A stretch of 64,000 nt of DNA from Aquariibacter albus (GCF_014145335.1 NZ_JACIVI010000004.1:1-64000); one strand, 5' to 3'. Counted from the first letter of the stretch, positions 7,456-18,290 are shown. The notes: generated by a model from the sequence alone, not told the origin. Numbers and translations are program-made.

Positions 7456-8879
7456 GATGATTCTCCGTTGACTGTTAGTCGGGGCGGCATCTGGACGCGG
7501 GGCCGCATCAATGCGATAGACGTAAGGTGTTGTTTGCCGGGCTTGGCCATGGGTGAGATAACGCCAAGCAGTGGCACGCCTTCGATATCGGCCAGATCCG
7601 TTGCAGCTCGCAGTCGCCTGTCGAACAGCTCCAATCCCAATGCCACAGCCACAGCAAGGCCTGTGCCCAGCGCTAGGGCGATCAGCACGTTTCCTGGAAT
7701 ATTGGGGCGGCTGTGCACCAGAGGCTCGATGGCGGCGCTGAGTACACGACCCCCTGCCTGTTCTGACTGACTTTCCAATGTCAATTGTGTGCGTCGGTCC
7801 GACACTGCTACGAATGCCTTCTGTGCTGCATCCACTTCCCGTTGCAGATTATTCAGATCGTCGAGCTGAGTGCGCATGCCCAGCACAGTTCGCTTCTGTT
7901 GTTCGACCAAGCTACGGAGCTGGGCCACCTTCTGGCCTGACTGCCGGTTGACCGTCGCAGTTGTTCCGGAGACTCGCCGCATCTCCGCTGTGAGTTGCTG
8001 CTTGAGCGTGTCGATTTGCGCTTCCAGCTGGACCCGTTGGGGGTGGCGGGAGCCGACGATGCTGCTTATCTCACCCAGTTTGGCCTCAGCCGAAGCGAGT
8101 TGAGCCTTCAACCCCTGAACGGCAGAACTATTCTGGATGTCCGGCGAAGTTTCATTCCCCGAATTCTGTTGTCGTGCGGACGTGTCGGTTTGCTCCGCAA
8201 TTGCAGAGGCTAATTGCAGGTTCAGTGCATCAAGTCGTGCCATCTCGGCATCGACCCGTTCAGGGGATGCAACGATACCGTGCTTACTCTGGAAGTCAGA
8301 TAGTCTTGCTTGAGCTTTTTCCAGATTCTCTCGGATTGATTTAATCTGTCCCTCATAATATCCAGCATACTGCTTTGCTGGCTCTACACGCAGGTTTGAG
8401 TTGGTCGAAAGATATGCTTGTGCAAAAGCATTCGCAGCTGCCGCAGCAAACTTGGGGTCTGCGGAGGCGTAGCTGATCGTAATGACGTTGCTGTTGCGTG
8501 CAACTTGGACTCCGAGACTGCGTAAGAGTAGTTCGCCAAAATAGCGCTCCACGGGAACCTTGCCTCCGGTTTCCGATCGCCAGGTGTCGAGCGAGTCAGC
8601 GTGTCGGTCCACCCCCAACATCTGCACCACTTGCGATGCCACCCGGTCGCTTCGGATGATCTCCATCTGGGTACCGATGTAGGCCGAACCCGCAATTGCT
8701 GGCATGAAAGTCGACAGCAGTGGGTCGGACTTCACATCAAGCAGTAGCGAGGTCTCAGCAATATAGACCTTGGGTAACTGCTTGCTGACAAGGTAAGTTC
8801 CAGTGACTGAGATGGTGACGATGCCGAGCACCAACCACCAACGCAGTCTGAGGATGTAGAAAAGTTGCCGGATGTTCAT
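7452..8879 (-). CDS. epsF: EpsF, Wzz-family chain length determinant
   Basis: A 475-residue inner-membrane co-polymerase. A short cytoplasmic start (MNIRQLFYILRLRWW) leads into a first membrane helix (about 15-32). A long periplasmic domain follows with the Wzz fold at its base and extended coiled coil between about 170 and 370 (for example AQLRSLVEQQKRTVLGMR). A second membrane helix lies at about 400-420 (IPGNVLIALALGTGLAVAVA). Wzz/PCP proteins set polymer length and connect to the outer-membrane exporter. It is sandwiched between epsE (18-base gap) and epsG (four-base overlap), as in XrtB-type eps operons. Confidence 0.92.
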   Translation of the reverse strand: MNIRQLFYILRLRWWLVLGIVTISVTGTYLVSKQLPKVYIAETSLLLDVKSDPLLSTFMPAIAGSAYIGTQMEIIRSDRVASQVVQMLGVDRHADSLDTWRSETGGKVPVERYFGELLLRSLGVQVARNSNVITISYASADPKFAAAAANAFAQAYLSTNSNLRVEPAKQYAGYYEGQIKSIRENLEKAQARLSDFQSKHGIVASPERVDAEMARLDALNLQLASAIAEQTDTSARQQNSGNETSPDIQNSSAVQGLKAQLASAEAKLGEISSIVGSRHPQRVQLEAQIDTLKQQLTAEMRRVSGTTATVNRQSGQKVAQLRSLVEQQKRTVLGMRTQLDDLNNLQREVDAAQKAFVAVSDRRTQLTLESQSEQAGGRVLSAAIEPLVHSRPNIPGNVLIALALGTGLAVAVALGLELFDRRLRAATDLADIEGVPLLGVISPMAKPGKQHLTSIALMRPRVQMPPRLTVNGESS

Positions 8880-8897
8880 GAATTGGACCTGTTCCGA

Positions 8898-9746
8898 TCA
8901 GAAAATCGATTCGCGCACATAAACGATATCGTCGGGTCGGAGTAGATCGTTCATGCCTGGTTCAATCACTTCAAGCTTGCCATCTGCCTTGCGACGGTTG
9001 ACTCGAAGTCCCTTCTCCGTTCCTCGGGGCGTTAGCCCCCCTGCCGTGGCCATGGCTTGCATCAGAGTCATGTTGCGCTCCAATCGGATCACGCCAGGTC
9101 GCTGAATCTGTCCATAAATATAGATCTGCGGGGCGCGGTCAATGAAAATGACATCCCCGTTCTGGAGTTCAACATCCGCCGTGTTGTCCTGAGAGGGCCC
9201 CAGCACGGCTGGCATATCGATCTCCTTGCGAAAGGGCTTGCCCCCTCGCTGACCTGATAGAACCAGAATATCAGAGCCCCCCGGAGCCACTCCGCCGGCC
9301 TGCGCTAGTACATCCATCAGCTTGGTTCCGCCCACCTCCAGCGGATAGCGGCCGGGCTTCCCAACCTGGCCTAGAACCGATACCAAGTTCGCGCGAACCT
9401 GAGTCAGCAGCACAGTGACCTGCGGCTCCTTTACGAAATCGCCAGTTCGCAGACCATCCGCAAGAGCTTTCTCGGCCGCTGAGACCGTCAGGCCTCCGAG
9501 CCGAACCACACCGATCAGTGGAAACCGAATGGTTCCGTTCTCATTGATGCGTGCCTCAAGGCTCAGGTCAGGGTTCTGAAAAACTGAGACTTTGATGACA
9601 TCCCCTGCGCCGATCACATACTCGGTGCGATCGGTGCTTTGGACTGCTGAAGCCACCTCAGCTCGGGTGATCGGCGTGCCTAGGCAAAGGCCGGCAGCCC
9701 AAAAGCAAGCTGCAAGGATCCTGGTCGAGTGCGTTTTTCGATTCAT
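8898..9746 (-). CDS. epsE: EpsE, polysaccharide export protein (Wza-like)
   Basis: A Poly_export/SLBB protein of 282 residues that would form the outer-membrane/periplasmic channel part of the EPS exporter. After a signal peptide (MNRKTHSTRILAACFWAAGL...TRA) comes the Poly_export domain (YVIGAGDVIKVSVFQNPDLS). Two SLBB-like stretches follow, around VSVLGQVGKPGRYPLEVGG and IYIYGQIQRPGVIRLERNM. No classical lipobox is evident. I prefer the ATG at 9744-9746 because GGAG sits six bases upstream. Five codons earlier there is another ATG. It begins about 22 bases after the epsD stop. Confidence 0.92.
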   Translation of the reverse strand: MNRKTHSTRILAACFWAAGLCLGTPITRAEVASAVQSTDRTEYVIGAGDVIKVSVFQNPDLSLEARINENGTIRFPLIGVVRLGGLTVSAAEKALADGLRTGDFVKEPQVTVLLTQVRANLVSVLGQVGKPGRYPLEVGGTKLMDVLAQAGGVAPGGSDILVLSGQRGGKPFRKEIDMPAVLGPSQDNTADVELQNGDVIFIDRAPQIYIYGQIQRPGVIRLERNMTLMQAMATAGGLTPRGTEKGLRVNRRKADGKLEVIEPGMNDLLRPDDIVYVRESIF

Positions 9747-9768
9747 CGATAGCTCCAGCATCTGCGGG

Positions 9769-10842
9769 TCACTTCAGGCCACGAAGGCCACGGTTCAGGG
9801 TGTCGTCTCCTACGGGCTCAGCTGGCGGCGGAGGCGGCGGGGGCGGCAGCGGTGTCAGAGGGGGCGGGGGAGGAACAACAGCGGGCGTGGGCGGTGCGAT
9901 CGCAGCAGATGCCGGCACCGGCATGTCCAGCGCAGGCCCCGTTTTCGCCTCCGCAGGCGCAGGCTGGGTGTTCTTCATGTCTGCAAATTTACCCAGGTAC
10001 TCAATCTTGGCGGCTTCCCGCAGGGCCTTCAGGTCCTTCGTGATCAGCTCCCGCTTTGCTTCCGTTAGCAAGAACCGTTCAATGGCTGGGCGGGCCTGGG
10101 TCTCGTCGACTGGCGCACTTCGGGAGGAGGCAAGGTAGATGGCCTGCATCCTGGTGCCTGCCAAGTTCACCATGATCTCGCCGTCGCGTAGCTTCGCGAA
10201 CCGCGGCAGCACCGCCAGTGGAATCTGCTCGGCAGCACGCACGGCCTGGCTCGCACCGAATTTCAGGCCGCTTCCTCGCATGATCTCGGCCAGCTGGCCT
10301 GCATCTTTTGCGGCCGTGACCTTCGGGTGCAAGGCCTTGATTTCTTCAATGGTTCCGTCGACCACAAATTCCTGTAGCTGGTAAATGCGACGCTGACTAA
10401 AAAGCGCAGGATTCTTTGTGTAGTAGTCCCGGATTTCGTCTTCCGTGGGTGGTTTGGCTGAGTTGCCGATCCGGTCGACGTAAGCCCGGGCGATGATTTC
10501 ACGCCGTGATGCGTCCAAGGCCTGAACCACCCGCGGATCACGGTCCATTTTCTGTTCGATGGCCTTCTGTACAGTCAGCTCTTGGTCAATCAGCTTATCG
10601 AGCACCACCCGGCCTGCTGGCTCGACCTGCTCGGGGGCCAAGTTGCCCTGGCGTGCGAGCAAGAAATTGATCTGGTGCACCGACAGTTCTTCTTTGTTGA
10701 CCTTTGCCGCCACCTGGGTTGCAGGCTTGTCACTGCTGTTGTCTCCGCCGCAAGCTGCGAGCAGAGTTGATGTCGCCACCAAGCTGAGAGAAAGCCGCCA
10801 TAGCGGATACCGGGAGGTGTCGTTCCGAGATGGATTGCGCAT
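9769..10842 (-). CDS. epsD: EpsD, peptidyl-prolyl cis-trans isomerase lipoprotein
   Basis: The first gene of the EPS operon, 357 residues. A lipoprotein signal peptide ends in LLAAC with the lipidated Cys at about 31. A SurA-like chaperone region and a parvulin-like segment follow (DEIRDYYTKNPALFSQRRIY onward), as in the EpsD family of XrtB loci. The family is thought to help outer-membrane assembly of the EPS machinery; that role is inference. The C-terminal ~65 residues are strikingly proline-rich (PPPPPLTPLPPPPPPPP), ending DDTLNRGLRGLK. AGGA lies about 10 bases before the ATG at 10842. Confidence 0.9.
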   Translation of the reverse strand: MRNPSRNDTSRYPLWRLSLSLVATSTLLAACGGDNSSDKPATQVAAKVNKEELSVHQINFLLARQGNLAPEQVEPAGRVVLDKLIDQELTVQKAIEQKMDRDPRVVQALDASRREIIARAYVDRIGNSAKPPTEDEIRDYYTKNPALFSQRRIYQLQEFVVDGTIEEIKALHPKVTAAKDAGQLAEIMRGSGLKFGASQAVRAAEQIPLAVLPRFAKLRDGEIMVNLAGTRMQAIYLASSRSAPVDETQARPAIERFLLTEAKRELITKDLKALREAAKIEYLGKFADMKNTQPAPAEAKTGPALDMPVPASAAIAPPTPAVVPPPPPLTPLPPPPPPPPAEPVGDDTLNRGLRGLK

Positions 10843-10997
10843 GGCAGGAGTTCCTGGATCGTATGTGGGTCAACGAACTGCTTGCTCGCGGCGCCCTGCT
10901 GCGGGCCCGCGACGTGCATCTCCAGCGGATGAGGGCTTCAGCCTCAACGCACTGGCGAAAGGTATCTGACTGCTAATGTGCTCAGGCATGGCTTCGC
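10843..10997 (-). promoter_or_regulatory. Leader region of the eps operon
   Basis: This 155-base gap lies between the ubiE stop and epsD, both on the minus strand, and is the only sizeable non-coding space upstream of the nine-gene operon. It must hold the main EPS promoter unless transcription reads through from ubiE. I see a ribosome-binding AGGA before epsD. I do not see a convincing sigma-70 pair, a -24/-12 sigma-54 site or an intrinsic terminator for ubiE. Confidence 0.4.
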
Positions 10998-11732
10998 TCA
11001 GCACCGCAGTCCAACATGCAGCGCCACCACCCCGCCGCTCAGGTTGTGGACGTCCACGTGGCCGAAGCCAGCGACCTTCATCATCGCCTTGAGTTCCGCC
11101 TGTCCCGGGTGCATGCGGATCGATTCGGCGAGGTAACGGTAGCTATCGGCATCGCCCGCCACCACTTGACCCAGTCGGGGCAGCACCTTGAAGGAATACC
11201 AGTCGTAGAGTTTCTCCAGCGGCTTGGCGACCTTCGAAAATTCCAGCACCAGCAGCCGGCCGCCGGGCTTGAGCACGCGGTGCATCTCGGCCAGCGCCCG
11301 GGCCTTGTCGGTCATGTTGCGCAGGCCGAAGGCGACGCTGACGACGTCGAAGCTGCCCTCCCGGAAGGGCAGCTGCTCGGCGTCGCACAGGACGGTCGGC
11401 AGCACCAGGCCGGCGTCGTGCAGGCGGTCGCGGCCGCAGCCCAGCATGGCGGCATTGATGTCGGTGTGAACGACGGTGCCTTCCGGGCCGACCCGGCGGG
11501 CGAAACCCTCGGCCAAGTCGCCGGTACCGCCCGCCAGGTCCAGCACCTTGTCGCCAGGGCGGACCCGGGCGACCGCCAGGGTGTAGGCCTTCCAGACCCG
11601 GTGCAGGCCGACCGACATCAGGTCGTTCATCAGGTCGTACTTGACCGCGACCGAATCGAAGACGCCGCGAACCCGCCGGGCCTTCTCGCGGGCGTCGACC
11701 GTCTGGAAGCCGAAGTGCGTCTGTTCTGTCAT
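10998..11732 (-). CDS. ubiE: Demethylmenaquinone/2-polyprenyl-6-methoxy-benzoquinol methylase
   Basis: A 244-residue class I SAM-dependent C-methyltransferase of ubiquinone biosynthesis. It shows the family start [20 protein letters not shown], then [21 protein letters not shown], the SAM-binding [12 protein letters not shown] and the late motif [16 protein letters not shown]. The ATG at 11732 is chosen because the alignment to the family begins there; an upstream in-frame start would overlap the DUF971 gene. It follows DUF971 by 16 bases, a pairing common in beta-proteobacteria. Confidence 0.96.
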   Translation of the reverse strand: MTEQTHFGFQTVDAREKARRVRGVFDSVAVKYDLMNDLMSVGLHRVWKAYTLAVARVRPGDKVLDLAGGTGDLAEGFARRVGPEGTVVHTDINAAMLGCGRDRLHDAGLVLPTVLCDAEQLPFREGSFDVVSVAFGLRNMTDKARALAEMHRVLKPGGRLLVLEFSKVAKPLEKLYDWYSFKVLPRLGQVVAGDADSYRYLAESIRMHPGQAELKAMMKVAGFGHVDVHNLSGGVVALHVGLRC

Positions 11733-11748
11733 GGCGAAAGCGGGCGAC

Positions 11749-12183
11749 TCAATGGCTGCAGCCACCGCTGCCGCAGCTGCCGCCGGAGGCGCTGGCGGCC
11801 TCCTTCATCGGTGCGTCGCGGTCCAGGCCGGCGGCGGCCAGGCGGTCGAGGTGGGCCTGCCACAGTGCGTCCTGGTTGCGCGCCAGGTGGTGGAGGTAAT
11901 CCCAGGCGTACAGGCCCGAACTGTGACCGTCGGAAAAAGTGGGCTGGATCGCGTAATGGCCGACGGCCTCGATCTCGACGATGCCGACCTCGCGCTTGCC
12001 GGTTTGCAGGGTTTCCTGACCCGGACCGTGACCCTGGACTTCGGCCGACGGAGAAAGCACGCGCAGGAATTCGAACGGCAGGCGGTAAACCGTGCCGTCG
12101 GCATAAGCGATTTCAAGCGCGCGGGACTGCTGGTGGACGGTCAGCGCGGTCGGAATGGGGGTGTCGTCTTGAAGGCCAGCCAT
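11749..12183 (-). CDS. DUF971 family protein
   Basis: A 144-residue DUF971 protein (the fold also found at the N-terminus of gamma-butyrobetaine hydroxylase). Recognisable features are [35 protein letters not shown] and [20 protein letters not shown]. The tail [12 protein letters not shown] has two Cys and a His that could bind metal. Its function is not established. Position next to ubiE suggests a link with quinone or iron-sulfur metabolism, which is inference. I start at the ATG at 12183; the longer open frame has no similarity upstream. Confidence 0.85.
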   Translation of the reverse strand: MAGLQDDTPIPTALTVHQQSRALEIAYADGTVYRLPFEFLRVLSPSAEVQGHGPGQETLQTGKREVGIVEIEAVGHYAIQPTFSDGHSSGLYAWDYLHHLARNQDALWQAHLDRLAAAGLDRDAPMKEAASASGGSCGSGGCSH

Positions 12184-12300
12184 GGTCGGGTGGGATACGG
12201 AGCCGCAATGCTCAACGCCGCAGGGGGGTGGGCCGGATGCGACCCCATCAACGACCGAGTGTAGCGAGCCGTCATGACGGCTCCACGGGGTCATGCTGCC

Positions 12301-12738
12301 TCAAGGGTCGAGGCGCTCGCGAATCCTGCGCGCAAGCTCCGGCTGGCGCACCGCCCAGACCGCCGCCAGCGCCGGTTCGACCGGTCGCTCGGCCGACGCC
12401 CAGACCGGCGCCGGCCAGCGGCTGTCGGCCCGGTCGCGGGCGATCACATGCCAGTGCAGGTGCGGCACCATGTTGCCGAGGCTGGCCAGGTTGATCTTGG
12501 TCGGGGCCAGCGCCTCGCGCAGCACCTGCTCGACCGCCAGCACGGCCGCCATCAGCCGGGCCTGCTGGCCGGGGTCCAGATCGCTCATCTCGGCGACGTG
12601 CGCGTTCCAGACCACGCGGTAGAAGGCCGGGAATTCCGGTTCCGCGGCCTGGATCACGCGCAGTTCGGCGTTGCGCCACACCAACGCGCCGCCGTCGCCG
12701 GCACAGAGCTCGCAGGGCGTGGCACCGACCGGGTTCAC
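12301..12738 (-). CDS. HIT family nucleotide-binding protein
   Basis: A 145-residue histidine-triad protein. The motif [17 protein letters not shown] carries the HxHxH active site that hydrolyses nucleotide phosphoramidates or related esters. [15 protein letters not shown] is characteristic of the branch found in Burkholderiales. Translation starts with GTG at 12736-12738, overlapping the stop of the dehydrogenase gene by four bases, which suggests coupling. An early CELC pair could bind zinc. The specific substrate is unknown. Confidence 0.9.
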   Translation of the reverse strand: MNPVGATPCELCAGDGGALVWRNAELRVIQAAEPEFPAFYRVVWNAHVAEMSDLDPGQQARLMAAVLAVEQVLREALAPTKINLASLGNMVPHLHWHVIARDRADSRWPAPVWASAERPVEPALAAVWAVRQPELARRIRERLDP

Positions 12739-15700
12739 AGCAGCACCCGCTCGATGCCGCCCGCGTTGGCGCGGCGCACGTACTCGGGCAGCCACTGCTC
12801 GCCGAGGATCTGGCGGGCCATTTCGACGACGATGTAGTCGGCTTCCAGCAGGCCGTTGACCTTGCCCTCGCCGCCGCCTTTCAGATCGCCCTCGTAGCGC
12901 GACAGACCCTGCAGGCAGCTCGGGCAGGACGTCAGCACCTTGACCGTGCCGCCCTCGGCCAGCTTGCCGCTGGCCTGCAGCGCGGCGGCGGACTTGCGCA
13001 GCTCCTCGGTCTTGCGGAAGCGCACCTGCGTCGAGATGTCGGGCCGCGTCACGCCCAGCGTGCCGCTTTCGCCGCAGCAGCGCTCGCTGGCCTGCACCTC
13101 GGGGCCGAGCAGGGCCTGCACCGTCTTCATCGGCGCCTGCAGCTTCATCGGGCTGTGGCAGGGGTCGTGATACAGGTAGTTCGCGCCGTCGGAGGCCCGG
13201 GGCAGGGTGATGCCCTTCTCCAGCAGGAACTCGTGGATGTCGATGATCCGGCAGCCGGGGAAGATGTCCTCGAAGCGGTAGCCCTGCAGCTGGTCGTAGC
13301 AGGTGCCGCAGCTGACCACCACCGTCTTGATGTCCAGGTAGTTCAGCGTGTTGGCCACGCGGTGGAAGAGCACCCGGTTGTCCGTGATGATCTTGTCGGC
13401 CTTGTCGAACTGGCCGCTGCCGCGCTGCGGATAGCCGCAGCACAGGTAGCCCGGCGGCAGCACCGTCTGCACGCCGGCCTCCCACAGCATGGCCTGGGTG
13501 GCCAGGCCGACCTGGCTGAACAGTCGCTCCGAGCCGCAGCCCGGGAAGTAGAAGACCGCCTCGCTGTCGGCCGTGGTCCGCTGCGGGTCGCGGATGATCG
13601 GCACGTAGTCGCGGTCCTCCACGTCCAGCAGCGCCCGGGCCGTCTTCTTGGGCAGGCCGCCCGGCATCTTCTTGTTGATGAAGTGGATGACCTGCTCGCG
13701 GATCGGCGCCGCGCCCAGCGTGGCCGGCGGCGCGGCGGTCTGGGCCCGGGCCAGCGGCTTGAGCAGATCGTGCATGAAGCGCTGGGCCTTGAAGCCCACG
13801 CCCACCATCGCGCTGCGGGCCAGCTTGATCGTCTCCGGATGGCGCGCGTTCAGGAAGAACATTGCCGCCGCATTGCCGGGGCGGAAGCTCTTCTTGCCCA
13901 TCTTGCGCAGCAGGTGGCGCATGGCCATCGACACGTCGCCGAAGTCGATCTTCACCGGGCAGGGGCTGGCGCACTTGTGGCAGACCGTGCAGTGGTCGGC
14001 CACGTCCTCGAACTCCTGCCAGTGCCGGATGCTCACCCCGCGGCGCGTCTGCTCCTCGTAGAGGAAGGCCTCCACCAGCAGCGAGGTCGCCAGGATCTTG
14101 TTGCGCGGGCTGTAGAGCAGGTTGGCGCGCGGCACATGGGTGGCGCAGACCGGCTTGCACTTGCCGCAGCGCAGGCAGTCCTTGACCGCGTCGGAGATCG
14201 CGCCGATGTCGCTCTGCTGGAGGATCAGCGACTCATGCCCCATCAGGCCGAAGCTGGGCGTGTAGGCATGGCTGAGGTCGGCCGGATGCAGCTCGGCCGG
14301 CGCGACGCCGTCCGGGCCGGCAGCCCGCAGGGCCTGCTGGGCGCCGTCGCGCAGCAGCTTGCCGCGGTTGAAGCGGCCCTCCGGGTCGACCCGGCGCTTG
14401 TAGTCGGCAAAGGGCGCCAGCTCCTCATCGCTGAGGAACTCCAGCTTGGTGATGCCGATGCCGTGCTCGCCCGAGATCACGCCGCCGAGGCTGCGTGCCA
14501 GCGCCATGATGCGGGCCACCGCCTCGTGGGCGGTCTGCAGCATCGCGTAGTTGTCGCTGTTGACCGGGATGTTGGTGTGCACATTGCCGTCGCCGGCATG
14601 CATGTGCAGGGCGACCCAGACGCGGCCGCGCAGCACCTCCTGGTGGATCTGGCGGCAGGCGGCGATCACCGGGGCGAAGGCCGCGCCGGCGAACAGCTGC
14701 TGCAGCGGGGCGAGCAGCTGCGTCTTCCACGAGGCCCGCAGGCGGCCGTCCTGAAGGTGTTCGAAGACCAGGCCTTCCGCGTCGAGGCGCAGCGCGTCGG
14801 GCAGCGCGGCCACCGGCCGGTCCAGGCCGTCCAGCCAGGCCTGCCACTGCGCCTGCACCCCGGCGATCAGCGCCAGCGCGCGCGCGGCGCGGTCTTCCAG
14901 CAGCTCGGCACTGGCGATCTCGGCGGCGTCGTCGGTCTTGCCCAGCGGCAGCTGGCCGGCGGCGAAGAAGTCGCCCAGCCGGGCGGCCAGCTCCAGCTTG
15001 TTGCGCAGGCTCAGCTCGATGTTGATGCGCTCGATGCCATTGGTGTAGTCGCCCATCCGCGGCAGCGGGATGACGACGTCCTCGTTCACCTTGAAGGCAT
15101 TGGTGTGACGCGCGATGGCGGCGGTGCGCTTGCGGTCCAGCCAGAACTTCTTGCGGGCCTCGGCGCTGACGGCGGTGAAGCCCTCGCCGCCGCGGGCGTT
15201 GGCGATGCGCACCACCTCGCTGGCGGCGCGGGCCACGGCGGTCTCCTCGTCGCCGACCAGGTCGCCGATCAGCACCATCTTCGGCAGCTTGCCGCCGCCG
15301 CGTTGGCTCTTGGTCGTGTAGCCCACCGCCTTCAGGTAGCGGTCGTCCAGGTGCTCCAGGCCGGCCAGCAGCACCGGCGGCTGGCCGCCGGCCGGCTGGG
15401 CCAGGGTGGCCATCAGGTCCTTGATCTCGACGATGGCCGGCACGGCATCGCGCGCATTGCCGAAGAACTCCAGGCAGACCGTGCGGGTGTGCGCCGGCAG
15501 GCGGTGCACGATCCAGCGCGCGCTGGTGATCAGGCCGTCGCAGCCTTCCTTCTGGATGCCCGGCAGCCCGGCCAGGAACTTGTCGGTCACGTCCTTGCCG
15601 AGGCCCTCCTTGCGGAAGACGCGACCGGGGATGTCCAGGCGCTCGGTGCGCAGCACGGTCTGGCCGTCCCGGTCCAGGTGGCGCAGCTCGAAGCTCGCCA

Positions 15701-16772
15701 GCTCCACGTCATGGATCTTGCCCAGGTTGTGGTTCAGGCGGACCACCTCCAGCCAGCTCGCCTCGGGCGTCACCATCTTCCAGCTGGCCAGGTTGTCCAG
15801 CGCGGTGCCCCAGAGCACGGCCTTCTTGCCGCCGGCGTTCATCGCGATGTTGCCGCCGATGCAGCTGGCCTCGGCGCTGGTCGGGTCGACCGCGAAGACA
15901 TGGCCCGCGCGTTCGGCCGCATCGGCCACCCGCTGGGTGACCACGCCGGCCTCGGTGGCGACGGTCGGCACCGGGGCGTCCACGCCGGGCAGGCGGACCC
16001 ACTCCACCTCGCTCATCGCCTCGAGCTTCTCGGTGTTGATCACCGCGCTCTTCCAGCTCAGCGGCACGGCGCCGCCGGTGTAGCCGGTGCCGCCGCCGCG
16101 CGGCACGATGGTCAGGCCCAGCTCGATGCAGCCGGCCACCAGCGCGGCCATCTCGGCCTCGCTGTCCGGCGTCAGCACGATGAAGGGGTACTCGACCCGC
16201 CAGTCGGTCGCGTCCGTCACATGGGCCACGCGCGAGAGGGCGTCGAACTTCAGGTTGTCGCGCCGCGTGTGCCGGCCCAGCACGCGCAAGGCCCGGCGGC
16301 GCAGCGCGGCACTGTCCTCGAAATGGGTGGCGAAGCGGTCCACCGCCGCGCGGGCTGCCGCCAGCAGCGCGCTGACCATCGCGTCCCGCTCGGGGTTCTT
16401 CGGCTGGCGGCGCTTCTCCACCTCGGCCAGGCGGTGGTGCAGGGCCTCGATCAGCAGGCCGCGCCGCTTCGGGCTGCCGAGCAGATCGTCCTGCAGATAG
16501 GGGTTGCGCTGCACGACCCAGATGTCGCCCAGCACCTCGTAGAGCATGCGGGCCGAGCGGCCGGTCTGGCGCTCGCCGCGCAGCAGCAGCAGCTGCTCCC
16601 AGGCGGCTGCGCCGAGCAGGCGCAGGACGATCTCCCGGTCGGACAGCGAGGTGTAGTTGTAGGGGATCTCGCGCAGGCGAACCGACGGATGGGCTTCGTC
16701 GATCAGCGCCGGCTCGGTGGTCCCGGTGCGGCTCTGGGCCTGCACACGGTGGAGCGGGTGCGGTGCGTTCAT
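12735..16772 (-). CDS. DUF3683-type FAD-linked dehydrogenase fused to a 4Fe-4S/CCG subunit
   Basis: A very long (1345-residue) fusion. An N-terminal DUF3683 region comes first ([18 protein letters not shown]). A PCMH-type FAD-binding domain follows at about 190-390 ([19 protein letters not shown]), then an FAD-oxidase C-terminal domain to about 810 ([21 protein letters not shown]). Two 4Fe-4S clusters follow ([23 protein letters not shown]), then CCG domains ([38 protein letters not shown]). The architecture equals GlcD plus GlcF in one chain, so oxidation of a D-2-hydroxyacid such as D-lactate is likely. The substrate is not provable here. It is followed by the HIT gene with a GTGA overlap. 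Confidence 0.92.
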   Translation of the reverse strand: MNAPHPLHRVQAQSRTGTTEPALIDEAHPSVRLREIPYNYTSLSDREIVLRLLGAAAWEQLLLLRGERQTGRSARMLYEVLGDIWVVQRNPYLQDDLLGSPKRRGLLIEALHHRLAEVEKRRQPKNPERDAMVSALLAAARAAVDRFATHFEDSAALRRRALRVLGRHTRRDNLKFDALSRVAHVTDATDWRVEYPFIVLTPDSEAEMAALVAGCIELGLTIVPRGGGTGYTGGAVPLSWKSAVINTEKLEAMSEVEWVRLPGVDAPVPTVATEAGVVTQRVADAAERAGHVFAVDPTSAEASCIGGNIAMNAGGKKAVLWGTALDNLASWKMVTPEASWLEVVRLNHNLGKIHDVELASFELRHLDRDGQTVLRTERLDIPGRVFRKEGLGKDVTDKFLAGLPGIQKEGCDGLITSARWIVHRLPAHTRTVCLEFFGNARDAVPAIVEIKDLMATLAQPAGGQPPVLLAGLEHLDDRYLKAVGYTTKSQRGGGKLPKMVLIGDLVGDEETAVARAASEVVRIANARGGEGFTAVSAEARKKFWLDRKRTAAIARHTNAFKVNEDVVIPLPRMGDYTNGIERINIELSLRNKLELAARLGDFFAAGQLPLGKTDDAAEIASAELLEDRAARALALIAGVQAQWQAWLDGLDRPVAALPDALRLDAEGLVFEHLQDGRLRASWKTQLLAPLQQLFAGAAFAPVIAACRQIHQEVLRGRVWVALHMHAGDGNVHTNIPVNSDNYAMLQTAHEAVARIMALARSLGGVISGEHGIGITKLEFLSDEELAPFADYKRRVDPEGRFNRGKLLRDGAQQALRAAGPDGVAPAELHPADLSHAYTPSFGLMGHESLILQQSDIGAISDAVKDCLRCGKCKPVCATHVPRANLLYSPRNKILATSLLVEAFLYEEQTRRGVSIRHWQEFEDVADHCTVCHKCASPCPVKIDFGDVSMAMRHLLRKMGKKSFRPGNAAAMFFLNARHPETIKLARSAMVGVGFKAQRFMHDLLKPLARAQTAAPPATLGAAPIREQVIHFINKKMPGGLPKKTARALLDVEDRDYVPIIRDPQRTTADSEAVFYFPGCGSERLFSQVGLATQAMLWEAGVQTVLPPGYLCCGYPQRGSGQFDKADKIITDNRVLFHRVANTLNYLDIKTVVVSCGTCYDQLQGYRFEDIFPGCRIIDIHEFLLEKGITLPRASDGANYLYHDPCHSPMKLQAPMKTVQALLGPEVQASERCCGESGTLGVTRPDISTQVRFRKTEELRKSAAALQASGKLAEGGTVKVLTSCPSCLQGLSRYEGDLKGGGEGKVNGLLEADYIVVEMARQILGEQWLPEYVRRANAGGIERVLL

Positions 16773-16864
16773 GGGCTCCGGCGCCCCGAAGAAGCGTAGG
16801 CGCGGGGGAGGGATGCTAGCGCAGTCCCGGGGGAAACCCTGGGGTCAGGGGATGGGCTTGGACG

Positions 16865-16940
16865 GGCCTGGCCGCGCGAGACGCGTCCAGGCCTTCGCCC
16901 AGAGGGCTTTGACTGCCCTTGCGTGCAAGACACGCAAGGG
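16865..16940 (-). terminator. Tandem hairpins downstream of argJ
   Basis: Two inverted repeats lie in the 216-base gap between argJ and the dehydrogenase gene. At 16865-16893 GGCCTGG pairs with CCAGGCC around an inner GCGCG/CGCG stem. At 16916-16940 CCCTTGCGTG pairs perfectly with CACGCAAGGG across a five-base loop. No long T-run follows on the minus strand, so this may be a weak or factor-assisted terminator for argJ. The rest of the gap shows nothing recognisable. Confidence 0.5.
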
Positions 16941-16988
16941 CCTTCGCCAGGCACCGGCTCGCCCGCAGGGGCGGTCCGGTGTCCGGGC

Positions 16989-18233
16989 TCAGCTCCGGTA
17001 ATCGGCGTTGATGGTGACGTAGTCGTGCGAGAGATCGCAGGTCCACACCGTGGCGCGCGGGCGGTTCTCGCCCGCCGGTGCGCGGCCCAGGTCGACCTTG
17101 ACGGTGATCTCGGCCTGCTTCATCACCCGCTGGCCGTCGGCTTCCTGGTAGTCGGGGTGGCGCCCGCCGCGGGTGGCCACATGCACCTCGTCGAGCCAGA
17201 GCTCGATCCGGGTCTGGTCCAGGTCGGCGATGCCGGCGTAGCCGACGGCGGCCAGGATGCGGCCGAGGTTGGGGTCGCTGGCGAAGAAGGCCGTCTTGAC
17301 CAGCGGCGAGTGCGCGATGGCGTAAGCCACCTGGCGGCACTCCTCCTTGGTCTTGCCGCCTTCCACGCGCAGGGTGATGAACTTGGTCGCCCCTTCGCCG
17401 TCGCGCACGATGGCCTGGGCCAGCTGCTCGGCCACCGCGATCACGGCGGCGCGAAGCGCCAGGCCGGCCGGGCTGTCCAGGCTGTCGATCTCCTCGTGCG
17501 CGGCCTGCCGACTGGCAATGAGCAGGAAGCTGTCGTTCGTCGAGGTGTCGCCGTCGATGGTGATGCGGTTGAAGCTGCGGTCCGCGGCCTCGCGCACCAG
17601 CTCCTGCATCAGGCGCGGGGCGAGGTTCGCGTCGGTCGCGATGTAGCCCAGCATGGTCGCCATGTTCGGCCGGATCATGCCGGCGCCCTTGGCGATGCCG
17701 GTCACCGTGACCAGCTGGCCGCCGATGCCGATCTGCCGGCTGGCGGCCTTGGGCAGGGTGTCGGTGGTCATGATGGCCTCGGCGGCCACGGCCCACTGGT
17801 TGCTCTTCAGGTCGGCCAGCGCGGCCGGCAGGGCGGCCTCGATGCGCTCGACCGGCAGGGTCTCCATGATCACGCCGGTCGAGAAGGGCAGCACCTGCTC
17901 GGGCGAGAGGTCCAGGTGGCGGGCCAGCGCGATGCAGCCCTGGCGGGCGCGGATCAGGCCGTCCTCGCCGGTGCCCGCGTTGGCATTGCCGGTGTTGATC
18001 AGCAGGGCGCGCACGCCGTGGCCTGCGGCCAGGTGCTCGCGGCAGACCTGCACCGGCGCGGCGCAGAAGCGGTTCTGCGTGAAGACGCCCGCGACGGCGC
18101 TGCCCTCGGCCAGTCGCCAGACGCTGAGGTCGCGGCGGCCCGCCTTGCGGATGCCGGCCATGGCCGTGCCGATCTCGATGCCGGGCACCGGCAGCAGGGT
18201 CGAGGGGTTGGGGGCGGTCAGGTTCACGGGCAT
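16989..18233 (-). CDS. argJ: Bifunctional ornithine acetyltransferase / N-acetylglutamate synthase
   Basis: A 414-residue ArgJ, which transfers the acetyl group from N-acetylornithine to glutamate in the cyclic arginine pathway. The self-cleavage region [15 protein letters not shown] is intact; the new Thr nucleophile is the T of MATM. Other conserved stretches include [17 protein letters not shown] and [15 protein letters not shown]. Whether it is mono- or bifunctional cannot be told from sequence alone. It follows secA by 100 bases with an intrinsic terminator between, so it probably has its own promoter. Confidence 0.96.
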   Translation of the reverse strand: MPVNLTAPNPSTLLPVPGIEIGTAMAGIRKAGRRDLSVWRLAEGSAVAGVFTQNRFCAAPVQVCREHLAAGHGVRALLINTGNANAGTGEDGLIRARQGCIALARHLDLSPEQVLPFSTGVIMETLPVERIEAALPAALADLKSNQWAVAAEAIMTTDTLPKAASRQIGIGGQLVTVTGIAKGAGMIRPNMATMLGYIATDANLAPRLMQELVREAADRSFNRITIDGDTSTNDSFLLIASRQAAHEEIDSLDSPAGLALRAAVIAVAEQLAQAIVRDGEGATKFITLRVEGGKTKEECRQVAYAIAHSPLVKTAFFASDPNLGRILAAVGYAGIADLDQTRIELWLDEVHVATRGGRHPDYQEADGQRVMKQAEITVKVDLGRAPAGENRPRATVWTCDLSHDYVTINADYRS

Positions 18234-18266
18234 GGCGGGCTCCGTCGAAAGCGCAGGGGGTCCATG

Positions 18267-18290
18267 AAAACCGGGGCCGTCGGGCCCCGG
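18267..18290 (-). terminator. Intrinsic terminator of secA
   Basis: On the minus strand a perfect 8-bp stem (CCGGGGCC with GGCCCCGG, four-base loop, 18271-18290) is followed directly by TTTTC. This is a textbook Rho-independent terminator. It lies 44 bases past the secA stop. A second G/C stem at 18309-18324 precedes it. Confidence 0.8.

Noticed and set aside
9800-10138. A plus-strand frame starting with a long Gly run opposite the epsD tail
   Set aside because: It is the complement of the poly-proline codons of epsD.
12739-14160. A 619-codon minus-strand frame whose end is the HIT protein
   Set aside because: Only the last 145 codons show family motifs; the rest is an out-of-frame reading of the dehydrogenase gene, so the HIT gene is started at GTG 12738.
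13155-16799. A 1214-codon open frame on the plus strand opposite the DUF3683 dehydrogenase
   Set aside because: It is the antisense shadow of a strongly conserved gene in GC-rich DNA; the translation is low-complexity Gly/Ala/Arg/His/Val with no domain.
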